From assembly GCA_037957365.1 (NCBI GenBank), contig JARHVA010004230.1, positions 688,501 to 752,500 of the forward strand: a stretch of DNA of 64,000 bases. The letters are read 5' to 3'. Positions 38,980 through 50,077 of the stretch are shown here, piece after piece. Position 1 is the first letter of the stretch, and each line of letters starts with the position of its first letter. A program made the position numbers and the translations under genes. The notes under the pieces are model-generated. The model worked only from the letters and a program-made list of their open reading frames with translations. It was not told the origin of the DNA and made no database searches. Source of the DNA: Torreya grandis. Lineage: Eukaryota > Streptophyta > Pinopsida > Cupressales > Taxaceae.

Positions 38980-39800
38980 ACTAACAACTAATTATCTAGA
39001 TAGAGTTAGATCACCATGTTCTATTTCCATGTCATTAAGTAATCTAACACCAAGCTCAAAATAAGTAGAAATAAGCTTGAAATCTAACATATTGAACCTA
39101 GATAATAAATCATATCCATATTTAGATTAAGAAATAAAGATTTTATCCTTTTCTTTCCAAACTTGAATGCCTAAAAAGTAATGTAAGAGACCCAAATCAG
39201 TCATTTCAAAGGTATTTTTCAAATCATTTTTAGTGAAATAAATAATTTAGCTATTACTACCATTTATGATTAATTCATAAACATACAAAACAATAGTAAC
39301 AATGTCATTTTGAGTATTTTTGACAAAAAAATTAGGATCATTAGAACTATGAGTAAACCCTTGAGCTATAAAAATTTGATAGATTTTAGAGAACCATTCT
39401 GTAGAAGATTATTTTAAACCATAAATAGATTTATTTAAATTTCATACAAGATGTTCATTTCTTTTATTAATAAAACTAGCAGGTAAGACATGTAAATTTA
39501 TTCATACAAGTCACCATTTAAGAAAGCACTCATAACATCCATTTGATTAAGAAAACAAATGCATGTGAGCAACTAAGGCTAAAATAGTTTTAGTTGTGGG
39601 AATATTATCAATAGGAGAAAAAAATTCATTATAGTCAATTCCTTCAATTTGAGGAAAACCTGTAGCAACTATTCCAACTTTATATTTTTCAATTTGATTA
39701 TCATAATTGAACTTAGTTTTAAACAACCATTTACAACTTACAAAATGTTTTCTTTTAGGTAGCGGGACTATGTCCCAAGTATTATTAGAAATCAAAGACT
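38980..39800 (-). pseudogene. copia-2 reverse transcriptase (remnant)
   Basis: The N-terminal part is open (39,795-39,547). It has NTWDIVPLPKRKHFVSCKWLFKTK, then ATGFPQIEGIDYNEFFSPI, the copia WxLVxLPxGxxxVxxKWVFKxK and GxxQxxGIDYxETFAPV blocks. Downstream frames are broken. The active-site box at about 39,270-39,300 reads LYVYELIING, so YVDD has become YVYE and at least one catalytic Asp is lost. Confidence 0.88.
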
Positions 39801-39846
39801 TGTATTCATCTTAAATGGATTTTTACCAATGAGGGTGACCTTGATC

Positions 39847-40206
39847 TTATTTTATAGTTTGAGTATCATTATTGTGAATTAGTTTAGACATCAAATCATA
39901 ATTACAAAATTGTTTCCTAGTTCTATGAGTATCATTGAGATCGACATTAATTCTAGAATCTTCTATGGTAATCTTGGTAAAATTAGGCATAGATTTAGGT
40001 GGATAAAGACTTGAATAAAGAGAATTAATATGAGGAATAAAATCATTATACACCACATCATTATAATCATAAATAATTTCAAAAGGAAAATAAGTAGAAA
40101 CTATATCAAGAGAATCTAAATTGGAAGCATAATCAAGTACACCATTTTTAGAAATGTTAACATTCTTTTTAATCTTGATTTTATTATTTTGAGTATCATA
40201 AAACAT
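39847..40206 (-). pseudogene. copia-2 pol linker between integrase and RT
   Basis: A 119-codon open stretch rich in Asn, Asp and Ser (VYNDFIPHINSLYSSLYPPK, then DSRINVDLNDTHRTRKQF). It corresponds to the low-conservation linker between the integrase C-terminus and RT in copia polyproteins. The position fits exactly. Confidence 0.6.
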
Positions 40207-40299
40207 ATAAAATATATATGATTCATCATAACCAAAAAATATAAAATTATCTTCTTTAGAATTTTTCTTACATTTTTCAATCAGAATATAAACAAATGC

Positions 40300-40800
40300 A
40301 TCACAACCAAAAACATGTAAATGCTTTAAATTAGGCTTTCTACCACTCCAAGGTTATTCAGGTGTAATATTTAAAAAAATTTAATGAGATTCATATTATT
40401 GAGTTAAACATCCCAATATATGTCTTAAACCCAAAATTTATACTGCATATTTTTAGCAAACAACATACACCTAACCATTTCAGTGATAGTCCTATGTTTA
40501 CGTTTAAGAACACCATTTTTTCTAGGTGTGCAGGAAATAGTTTTTTCACACTTAATTCCATTATTAAAATATGTAAGAAAATATTTTTTAACATATTTAT
40601 TACCATTATCAATACATAATATGCATAAATAACAATGAAATTGTTTATCAACAAAGGATTGAAACTCAATAAAAGTTTCTAAAACTTGATCTTTAGTTTT
40701 TAAAAATAAATCCAAACTCACCTAGTGAAATAATCAATAAAATTTAAAACATACTTAGCACTACTAATATAATGAGTTTCATAGGGCCTAAAATATCAGT
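40300..40800 (-). pseudogene. copia-2 integrase core
   Basis: The open stretch 40,721-40,425 reads LFLKTKDQVLETFIEFQSF, then CIDNGNKYVKKYF, then CTPRKNGVLKRKHRTITEMVRCML. This matches the copia integrase core around the second catalytic Asp (SDNGGEY, here IDNGNKY) and the third acidic residue (NGVAERKNRT, here NGVLKRKHRT). The catalytic Glu is replaced by Lys, as a G-to-A change would give. Hence the integrase would be inactive even without other damage. Confidence 0.88.
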
Positions 40801-40810
40801 ATGAACTAAA

Positions 40811-41065
40811 TTAAGCTTTCTTAGTAGCATGCCAAGAGTGATTTTTAGGAAAACATTCTCTATGAATTTTACCAACCATACAACCATTACAAGTAGAATT
40901 AGTGGGAGGAATTTTAGACAAAACTTTCACCATATTAATTTTTTTCATAATATCAATAAATTGATAATTTATATTTCCTAATATTTCATGCCACAAATTA
41001 TCATCATGAGAAACAAGCAAAGCATGAGAAGAGGACGTAGAAGAGAATCTAGTAAATTTGAACAA
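40811..41065 (-). pseudogene. copia-2 GAG-pre-integrase domain
   Basis: An 84-codon open stretch with WHEILGNINYQFIDIMKKI and CNGCMVGKIHRECFPK. It fits the His-His-Cys-Cys zinc-binding domain before integrase (LWHxRLGHxxxxxL and CxxCxxGKxxRxxF). The second His of the usual LGH is Asn here. Confidence 0.85.
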
Positions 41066-41146
41066 ATTATCATTATCTAAAAAAGTAGTAGAAACTAATT
41101 GAAAATATTGATTATTATATTTAACATAAAAAGTGTCATTAATAAA

Positions 41147-41395
41147 TTATATTTTATAGTCTTGTTTGTATAATTTAATTATAGAAAGAAAATTTAATTT
41201 CAAAATAGAAACAAGCAAGACATTATACAATTCACCATAAAAGATTTTAACAGTTTTTTTGGATTTAACATTGTAAGAAACATGATTTATAAGGCTTAAA
41301 TAATTATTAGAAATGTCTAGTTTGAAATAAGTAAAAAATTGAGCTTTAGATGTCATATGCTACATATCACCATAGTCAATAATCCATTCAATAAG
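41147..41395 (-). pseudogene. copia-2 protease (remnant)
   Basis: The minus strand reads EWIIDYGDM, stop, HMTSKAQFF, the copia protease start (WxxDSGAxxHMT), with the catalytic Asp kept and DSG changed to DYG. The open stretch 41,356-41,147 continues with VSYNVKSKKTVKIFYGELYNVL and LNFLSIIKLYKQDYKI, matching VKIxFxxxxxLxDVLYVPxLxxNLLSISQL. Confidence 0.82.
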
Positions 41396-41525
41396 AGAAT
41401 CATGTAAAGAACAAGTAAAAAAAAACTCTAGTATTAGACTTTTTTTTTTAAGTCTTATTGTTACTAGTGTTATCATTGTCTCAAACCTTAAGCTTTCCAC
41501 TTTTTATAGCACATTTATTTTTAAA

Positions 41526-42333
41526 TCAGTGATCTTCATCAAGAGTTTTTTTATCACAATAATTACACTCTAAATTTTTATTAGGTTTAGAGTTAAATTT
41601 TATGTCTTTCTTTTCATGTGTATTATTAGACTTAGCATGTTCTTTGCCATTATTATGTTGGTGTTTAGAAATAAAATCATGTTCATTAGTCTTAACACTA
41701 CCAAATTGAATCAATTTTTGTTTTTGTTATGAAATAAATTACAAAATAATTCAAATGTCAATAAAGTAGATAAAGTAGGAAAAATTAGTTATGAATTAAT
41801 ATTAGTAATAAATATTGAAAAAGTCAAGGCAAACATTTTTTTAGAATAATATGAATCAAATTTAAATCTAAAAGTTTAATACCTAAACTAGCTAATTGAG
41901 AATGTAAAGAATGAACTTTAATCAATAAATCATCCATAATTTTGAATTCATTATACTTTAAATTATAAAATTGATCCTAAATTTAAATTTTATGAGATTC
42001 ATTAACAACATCATAAATAGATTGAAGTTTAGACCATGCAGTGGATGTAATAAAATAACCATCAATGTGGGCATACAATTCAGGGGTCATGGCCATGCCA
42101 ATTAATCATAAGGTCTCATCATTTTTTTATTGTCATTTTTCTTGAAATTTAGTGAAAGTAGTCTTTGGATCAGGTTTGGGATCCGTGCCATCTAATATGC
42201 ACATCAAGTGTTTGAAAGTGAATATGTATTTCATATATAATTTCCATAAGTGGTAATTAGTATACATGAATTTAAATTTGGGAAATAAATGAGTCATTGT
42301 GCCTTGAAATCTCACCCAATCCCCAAAAATCAA
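41526..42333 (-). pseudogene. copia-2 gag with CCHC-type knuckle (remnant)
   Basis: The N-terminal open stretch 42,333-42,133 has TNYHLWKLYMKYIF and LMCILDGTDPKPDP, the start of copia gag (NYxxWKxxMxxxL, LWxxVDGTxPKP). The middle (41,760-42,130) is frameshifted. The C-terminal piece 41,714-41,526 is Lys/Asn/His-rich and ends CNYCDKKTLDEDH, a zinc-knuckle start in which the final Cys lies past a stop. Confidence 0.8.
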
Positions 42334-42339
42334 ATAGGC

Positions 42340-43977
42340 AAAAAAATCACTTAAAAAAAGGAGGTGTGGAGAAGGGGAAAGAGAATCAAAGAAAAGACTA
42401 AACTGAAATGCAAAAGAGATACTAAGTGAGAAGTGGAAGTTGAATAAAAGGATAAAGAATTACAATAAGAAATTACCAAGTTTATATGGAAAATATAATA
42501 TCAACTAAAAATGTATTTTTTTGTTTTAAATTTTAAATCCAAAGAAAAAATACTTAAATAAAGGGCCTCTTTTGAAATGAATTTAAACAATGTATTCAGT
42601 TAGAGGAATTCCTTTATTTAGATTAAAAAAAACTTACTAGTCTTAGAAAAGTTTTTATATTATTTTTTTGTTAAAAAAAACAATAATGTACATTAGAAAA
42701 AATATCTTTGAGATTAAATGAACAAGCTTAGGAAAAAAATGTTGAAGCATTGAATTGTTTTGAGTTATTGGTTTTTTCTAATTTAAACTCATACACTATG
42801 CTCAATACAAATCCCACTTTTTTTGTTTTTAATTTGAAAATGTAGTTGAGAATTAAGTAAAGTTCACAATCCAATTATGGTGACTAGAAAGAAAGATTTA
42901 AAGTTAAAAAAATAAACTAAAGTTAAATGAAAAACTTAGACAGAAAGATTCTAAAGTCTCAAATTTAAGGATGCACAATAGATACCAAGGAGTAGGATAG
43001 TTAGACATCGATGGGCACAATAAGGTATAAAAAAAAGAAAAATAAAAACACAAAATAATTAAAAGATATGCCTAGGAGTGACAACAATGTAGAGATAAAA
43101 AAAGGCACTAGGGTAGATAAGATGCCTAGAAAAAACTACAGGTGGATTTTAAAAGAAGATGCCAATGGGATGCCAACTAGGAAAATTTGAAAAGAAAACA
43201 AAATGACCAGCTAAAAAGTAATGGATAGCTAAAGAAAGAGAATGGAAAAGGAAAATGACATAGAGAGGGCATAGTTTAGAGAGATACAAGGCATTGGAAA
43301 AAAAATAGAAGTTGAAATAATATACTAAGGGAAAAATGAGGTGCATAAATTCTTGTCCATAGATAGGCAAAAAACTATAATAAAAGCAAGGATATAAATA
43401 AAGAAAAAAATCTTACTTGGTGCCTGAGGGTGTTGACCTTCTCACTATATAAGGCCCACAATAAAGTAGATAAGGTATATCTCTATGGACGAAAATAATT
43501 ATAATTTAATTATGAAAAAAAATCAAAAGAAATAAAATCTAAGTAAATATAAATTGTTTTTTTTTGTAAAGATTTTGAAATGGATGAGCACGAAGAAAAA
43601 TATCTTCAAGAATTTAATTTAAAAATTAGTATTTATTAAATGTGTGGAAGGAAAAAAATTAAAATAAATATGAGTTGAAGAGAAATAAGAAACAAAATTA
43701 AGTTTTTAAAAAAAATAAGGAGTTAAAAAATAAATCTCCTTTTTTTTTGCTAGATGAGCATAATTTTTACTTGGAATGACTCTTAACTAGGTCAAATAAG
43801 GAATTTATGACTTTGAAACAAACCTAAAATAATAAGTTAGAGACTAGAAAAAATTCAATTAAGGAGAGAGAAATGGATTTAAATAGGTAGCAAGGGTTAA
43901 ATCCCTTGTAAAAAATTCCACAAAATCTCTTTAGAAATTTGCACACTCTTCAAAAAAATATTAATAAGATGAACGTA
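42340..43977. other. Long non-coding leader of copia-2
   Basis: About 1.6 kb between gag and the primer-binding site without recognisable coding sequence. The minus-strand frame at 43,149-43,370 is Phe/Leu-rich and purine-strand driven; not called. The plus strand is markedly A-rich here. Confidence 0.5.
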
Positions 43978-43989
43978 GCTCTAATACCA
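43978..43989 (-). other. copia-2 primer-binding site
   Basis: The minus strand reads TGGTATTAGAGC, differing from the initiator tRNA-Met site TGGTATCAGAGC by one C-to-T transition. It abuts the right LTR directly. Confidence 0.9.
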
Positions 43990-44573
43990 TGAGGATTTAT
44001 CTCAAGAATATTCATCAATGACATAACATAAAAGTGTGATAAAAACAATAATTTACAAGACTAAGTTACCTCTCAAGTGCAAACCATATATGAGATAAGA
44101 GTTTTAAAGTAGGAAACTAAATGCATCATTAAAAAACCCATGTGATCTTATTAGAAGGATTGAAACCAAAATATCCACAAGTACAAGATTTAATCAAGGG
44201 AACAAGAGAATAATAGAGAGAGATATGATATTCTTCAAGAGGAAAAGAGGAGAGGAAGGGATCTTTTATAGAGCTAGAGGAGGAAAATTGGAGTTACATA
44301 GAATCCCATTCTGACCTTACAAGCCTCTAAAATATGTTTCACTTGTATCCTAGTCCATTACAAAGTGAAGGGAGGTGTCTTCCATGTGGGAGAAAGATTT
44401 ACTCATGAAATTAACTCTCAAAACCTAAATGAGCTTAAAGAGGTGAGTGACACCTCTTGGAATCTGAATTTATGTGAATTAATAATTTACATAAATAAAA
44501 ATTCCTCTCACATGAAAAAGGAACTTAGGATAAAACAAAGTATCCTAAATAAAGGTTAATTATAAAATTTATC
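43990..44573 (-). repeat. copia-2 5' LTR
   Basis: Begins TGAGGATTTATC and aligns with 37,691 to about 38,270. The last 50-60 bp of the partner have no counterpart, so its outer end is truncated or replaced. A minus-strand TATAAAAG box is at 44,263-44,270. Confidence 0.8.
44263..44270 (-). promoter_or_regulatory. TATA box of copia-2 5' LTR
   Basis: TATAAAAG on the minus strand, with CTATAAAAT at the aligned place in the other LTR (37,964-37,972). It is in the right orientation for the element's promoter. Confidence 0.5.
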
Positions 44574-44649
44574 CATAGCATCCATGAGTCATAACAAAAA
44601 ATATAGATGTATATATAGATAGCTAAAATGTTTGATATATCACAAAATA

Positions 44650-46690
44650 TTATAAGTATAATACAATCTCAGCTCTTTGGATATGATCCACCCTATCTAT
44701 CTAATGGTGGATGGGATACACTACCCATATATTGATGTGAATACCCCCTTTGAGTAATCCACTATATAAAATTTGTATATGTATATAGGCCCTCAATATA
44801 TCCCTATAAATTGGCCACCTGGCCCTATACACATGCTAACTCTATGGATGCAACCAAATGAGTGGCATGCTCCTCATCTAATGGCTGCCATGTTTGTAGA
44901 TTCCCATCACCCATTCCTAGTGTAATTACAATTGTGCTACATCTCCCTATATCTATATCTCTTATTCTACCTCATTGACTAATCAGAACCAACTCTCATG
45001 ATCAAGTGTAGAAGGTACAAAAGGATAAATCATCTATGTAGTATCATGATGTGGTAACACATCATCATATATATCATGATAAGCTACCTATACGATCACC
45101 ACCCATAAATCCTCCCCTACAGTAACATCTACAAAATAAAAATTAAATCTACATTCGATATCATATATGTGTGTGTATGTATATTTATGTATGTATGAAT
45201 GTATACATATATACATACACACATATACCTACCTATAAAAATAATCTATCATATACATCTACTTGTCTACATAATAATAAACATAAAAATAAAACATAAT
45301 TTACTCACCAATAGTTTCTCCATCTTCTCACCCACATAAAACTTCATGTGAAACATGGCTATGGAGGTGGAAATTTTGGGATAGAAAACATGATCATGAT
45401 GAGAATGACTAAAAATATGCCACAAAAATACTGATTCATTTTAGTATATGATAAGGGATCTCCCTTAGCTCATGAATCTCCCTTAGTTTGCACATATACC
45501 TATGCTTGCTCCTCTACTTGCACCTACCTCTATCTATGTCATCATAGTGCTAGTCATGGGGGTAGACATAAACACTACTATGTTTTAACCATAACTACCA
45601 ATACCTTTTTCTCCATTTATACCACCTCTCCCTAATACCATCTTTATCATCTCCCCTAAGGTCTTGATCAATGTAGCTCTATCATAGGCACATCCATAGG
45701 TGTTTCTATACCTCCACTAACTCAATGCTTCCTCACATGTTGTGCTCAAAATCTAGGCATTATTATAGGTGTCACAAGGTGAAACAACCCAAACATACCT
45801 AATAAATGAGCTATAGGATGTTATTACACCCAATATGTATAATGACCTATAATTAATTCATGGACCTATCCCTAAAAAGTGCTTGGTCATGAAGTCCAAG
45901 TATCTATAATACCCACATATGGCTACCAAATAATCTCTCCTTAGGTAATCATCTTCAAAGTTAAGACCTGTGGCATAACTTGTATTACATGATCTTATCT
46001 CCATCAAAACATATGAGGTAAAGTACCATCTATTTCATGTGGTAATACTATAATATTATACATTTAAAACATGTCATATATCTAACTACTAAACAAAATC
46101 ATAGGACCCATATTCATCTACCCTCATCATAATATATTATACAAATCATGTACTAACTACACCTAGGTCACTGATCCCAAGTCATACATTATGTATCAAT
46201 ACATTATAGATTAATAAAAGGTAACCAAATATAGTAGATCCTTCCCATCAGACTTTTGATAGATCACATGAGATATCACAAGACTAATAATGTCCTTATG
46301 GATATCCAAAATGGATGACACATATATGTCAAGTAAATGAACGTTCAAACCAAAAAAAAGAAATATTATATATAATCACCCATAAGGATAAGACTTATCT
46401 ATCAACATCCATCTAAGGAGTATCTCAAATGAAGGGTGTCCCTATAATAGGAAGTCCTAATATAGCATGGAGATCCTTCAAGGTGATACCCACCTTAATG
46501 GTATCCTCATCCACCACCCACCTAAAAGTGTTGGTTAGCCATTCCCATGTCCTTAAGAACATGGTCACTAAATCAACACTCAACAAAATCTATCACATCT
46601 ATATAATCCCACCAAATCCCAAAATATTCAATCATTCTTAGTCTATCACTATTAGTGTGTCTAACAAATTAGGTAACCAAATTGCATCCA
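44650..46690 (-). pseudogene. Plant mobile domain relic, minus strand
   Basis: Minus-strand frames read as a plant mobile domain protein. At about 46,550-46,430 a continuous run contains EWLTNTFRWVVDEDTIKVGI, then TLKDLHAILGLPIIGTPF, the TxTFHxxxGExTxTLxDVxxLxGLPxxG signature. Further downstream, at about 45,840-45,740, is VHELIIGHYTYWV, then HPIAHLLGMFGLF. Near 44,950-44,850 frames give EEHATHL and similar charged pieces. Stops are frequent. It lies in the interior of gypsy-1 in the opposite orientation, so it is more likely an independent transposon fragment than part of that element. A second relic is at 19,940-21,131 (+). Confidence 0.6.
45163..45232. repeat. Inverted repeat in TATG-rich sequence
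   Basis: TATATGTGTGTGTATGTATA and, about 25 bp later, TATATACATACACACATATA form a nearly perfect inverted repeat of about 19 bp arms. Simple-sequence origin is likely. Confidence 0.6.
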
Positions 46691-48113
46691 CCAATTACCA
46701 AAGCATTTATCATCTCTATAAAATATCAAACAATAAAGCACATATTAGCTCTATATATTAAATAATCATCAAATTACATCACTAAAATAAATAATACATG
46801 TATTTACATATAAATTAATTATTTCATCAACCTATATTGTCTCTTTTCAGCATTTTTAATTATTTTAGACACATAACTATGTCATCCTAGGATATATTCT
46901 CTACTATTTTGACCACTCTTAAATTGTAACTAAATTATCCACTTAATAATAAGTTGGCCATTTTACCTTTCACAACCAACCACTTACTATTAATTCAGCC
47001 ACTAATTCTACTATGTCAACCACTTACTATGAAGTAAACTAGTTTAACTAACATAATCTAGCAATTATTATGATGTCATCTAGATAACCCTACATAATCA
47101 ACTAATTACTAATAAATTAACCATAAATCTTATGCAATCAATAATTTTACATACTAATTCCACTACCTAAAGGATATGTTGAATTATCTAGGCTATACAC
47201 AATCAACCACATTTAGCATATTACACTATATTGGTAAGGCAATATGTAGTTGGTCATTGCCAACCTAACTAGATTAGCCATCTAATAGGAAATAAACCAC
47301 TAATACCAACTTACACCTTTAAAACTATGTCAACCTAGCCAATCCAATTTATTTTCTATAGTGATATTTAACTAACTTGTCATTAACACCCTAGACATAA
47401 AGTTTTATTTTTATCCCTTACCCATTTTTATCATAATTGTTACTATATCACAAAAAAATTAGGGTAAATTCCACTACACATATTTTCCCCAACATCTAAT
47501 TTTCCAAATCTATTTAATTTACAAATAAAAATGATAAAAATTTGTATTCAATACATCCCATACCTAAACTAAGCTCATAGCAACTATAGTGCATCCTCCT
47601 CCTTGTGCTCCCCACATTCATGTTATCATCTCTGTCATCACTCCTCTAGGTCACACAAAGCTCTAGTATTTCAAATTAGTAAATATGAAAATGAATAGTT
47701 AAAAATTTAATTATATATTAAAAATTTAAAAATTTATTATATATAAAATATTTACTAGAAAAATTATATTTTGCTCATAAATATGCTTCTACAAACTCTT
47801 ATTACAATTATGAAATCTTGAAAATATAGAGTTTTTTCTATATTTTCACCATATTTTTGAAAAAAATAAAGTTATATCTTATTTTTTAGGCCCAGCTAGT
47901 GTTCCATACATTAGATGCCTCTTCTACCTACTTATCATGTATACATTATTTCATAGAAATAAGGTAAGTAAAGCATGTATTTTTCAATTATTTGATTTCA
48001 TCTATTTTTTTATTTTTACAATAATTTATTAAATTAGTTATTATGTGTTGTTATATTCTTTCTCTAAGCACCATCCCATGTTACATCTTGTGATGATCTT
48101 CAAGTGAGGCATA
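46691..48113. other. Stretch without recognised gene
   Basis: AT-rich interior of gypsy-1 up to its right LTR. No coding similarity. The last 15 bases before the LTR (CTTCAAGTGAGGCAT) are modestly purine-rich and could be a decayed polypurine tract. Confidence 0.45.
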
Positions 48114-48897
48114 TTTATACACAATAATTTGTAAATTTTATCATTTACTAATGCTTTCTCTCTTGTAATAACCTATTAATTTTTAATATCTCTAATTTCA
48201 CATCTTAAAGGGTGTATTAGGAAATGGGTGGGCATACCTTTGGTTCTTCATAATATTGTTGATCCGTATACCATTACCTAAAACCACAACAAGTCACTTT
48301 TATAAAACTCCCTAGGTAATCACAACCCATTTACCCACTTTTATAAGCAATTACCTTTCCAAAGTAGTCCCTAACTAATAAAACACCATTTTTTTTCATT
48401 TTCCTACTACATCAACCATGTCAATCTTGTTAGGGATTCAACACAAATTATGAAGTTAAGTCAGCCTAGCTAATGTAGTTAGAAAAATAAAAGATGTTTT
48501 TTCCTCCTAACAAAATCAATTTGGTCAATCATGTTAGCCAAATTTTTGGGAGGGTTTCGGGTCAATATTTGGTCATAAATACCCACTCCACTTCAAATCC
48601 AAAGAGAGGAACATTCATTTTCACTTTGTTACAACTCACAATTCTATAAATTATAAACATGAGGAATCATTGCTTAGGGTTTTTCCATAGAGGAACATAA
48701 GCTTGTTTTATGGGAAATTCTTGAATGCAAAGTAGGATTATGTTATCCTAGAGCTAATGTTTATAGTGTGATCCTTAAAAATTCTCAAAAACCTCTTAAA
48801 AAGCACCATTGGCTAAGGGAGAGATTGAGGCATGATAAGTTTATATAAAGTTAAGTATTCCTAACTTTTACTCTTTCGTTTTTTAAATATATATTAC
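48114..48897 (+). repeat. gypsy-1 right (3') LTR, first part
   Basis: Aligns with 24,869 to about 25,655 from TTTATACACAAT onward, through AAATCCAAAGAGA and AGGGAGAGATTGAG, and stops where gypsy-2 begins. The last five bases (48,893-48,897, ATTAC) are the target duplication of gypsy-2. Confidence 0.85.
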
Positions 48898-50058
48898 TAA
48901 TTTAACTTATTTGGGAATAATGGAGTTTTATTTCTACATTAGTTAAGGATTTGGATTAATAAAATAGTATAAAATATAGAAATAAATGTAATCCTAATTT
49001 ATGCAATTATTTATATTTCACCTTTCAAAAAATAGCAATAAATAAGAAGAAATATAACTTAGCTGGAAAATAAATTGAGATGGCTGATAATGATATTGAA
49101 AATGGCTATGGAGGACTGGGAAGGTATTGTAAACCTAAATCTTTATTTAATTCAAAGAAAGGATAGGAACACCGAAAATTGGATGCTTTGGTGTCTGTTG
49201 CTATTATCCATTCCTACCACTCTTTTCCAAACTAATCACAAAGACCTAACACTTTTTTAGTAGTTGTGTTATGCATGTGTGAGCATACCTATGAAAAATC
49301 AAGTGTTTTTTGTTGATTAAAATTTCTATGGAACTAATTTTCTCTTAAAACCCTAACCCTCCATCATATTTGATGAAATTATATTTGATTCACTTGAGAA
49401 AGGGGAGGTTAGTGTGTAAGCTATTTTGAATGTGAAATCCACACACCTTGTGTGGGCACATTGCCCACATACCAATACTCTGAAGAAGGATCAAGCCATA
49501 TGGATTTATCCCACCTAATGTGATTTGTGAAATAGTGTGATGTGGATGAAAATTCCAATTTCATAGTGTTTGAGGTGATTAGGTATTGGTATGAGGATTT
49601 GAGTATGTTTGCAATTGTGTTGGGTGACTATGTGCAAAGAATAGGGAAGTTTACCTTAGTTATTTATTTATATTATTTATTGCTTTGTAATTTTGACCAT
49701 TTACTTTGTAGATTAGATTTTAATGGTATTTTATAAGGAAAAATTGATCATGGTTTAGATGTATTCATGTTAGGCTAACCTAATTAAGGATAAGGATTGA
49801 ATAAAAATGACCATTGGGGCTCAAAGTACAAATGGATAGGACTCCCAAAAATGGGACACTTTGGTGTTTGGTGCTATAATCCAAATCTTGTGATCCTATC
49901 CAATATGATCAAGACCTATGGGAATATGATTGGCATGGGAAATACTATTTGTCTAATGTGAAATTACTATTTATAAGGTTCTAGGTGACTGGTAATGAGC
50001 AAAAAGGTGTCTACAAGCCACACTCAAACTACCAATTTGGACATTTTATATGACTACA
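48898..50058 (-). repeat. gypsy-2 3' LTR
   Basis: 1,161 bp, plus-strand ends TAATTTAAC (TG-to-TA change) and GACTACA. Shared blocks with the other LTR include AATAATGGAGTTTTATT, AGGACTGGGAAGGT and GATTTGAGTATGTTT. The polypurine tract adjoins its right end. Confidence 0.9.
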
Positions 50059-50077
50059 TTTACCCCCCCTTTATTAT
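50059..50077 (-). other. gypsy-2 polypurine tract
   Basis: Plus-strand TTTACCCCCCCTTTATTAT reads ATAATAAAGGGGGGGTAAA on the minus strand, directly next to the 3' LTR. Confidence 0.85.

Larger units (their letters stand above)
37691..44573 (-). mobile_element. Ty1/copia retrotransposon copia-2, inactive
   Basis: Minus-strand copia element inside gypsy-1. The LTRs at 37,691-38,324 and 43,990 to about 44,573 align nearly throughout (shared blocks GCAAACCATATATGAGA and ATAGAATCCCATT). The polypurine tract (38,329-38,340) lies inside the left LTR and an initiator-tRNA-type primer site (43,978-43,989) abuts the right LTR. The minus strand carries gag, a CCHC-like knuckle, protease, GAG-pre-integrase, integrase, RT and RNase H in copia order between 42,333 and 38,617. 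Several open pieces are longer than in copia-1, so it is less decayed and fits a younger insertion. The outer end of the right LTR lacks about 50-60 bp present in the left. No target duplication could be read. About 1.6 kb between primer site and gag is non-coding. Confidence 0.9.

Noticed and set aside
48114..50058. A single long LTR or gene region 48-50 kb
   Set aside because: Comparison with 24.9-26.0 kb and 55.8-57.0 kb resolves it into part of the gypsy-1 LTR followed by the gypsy-2 LTR.
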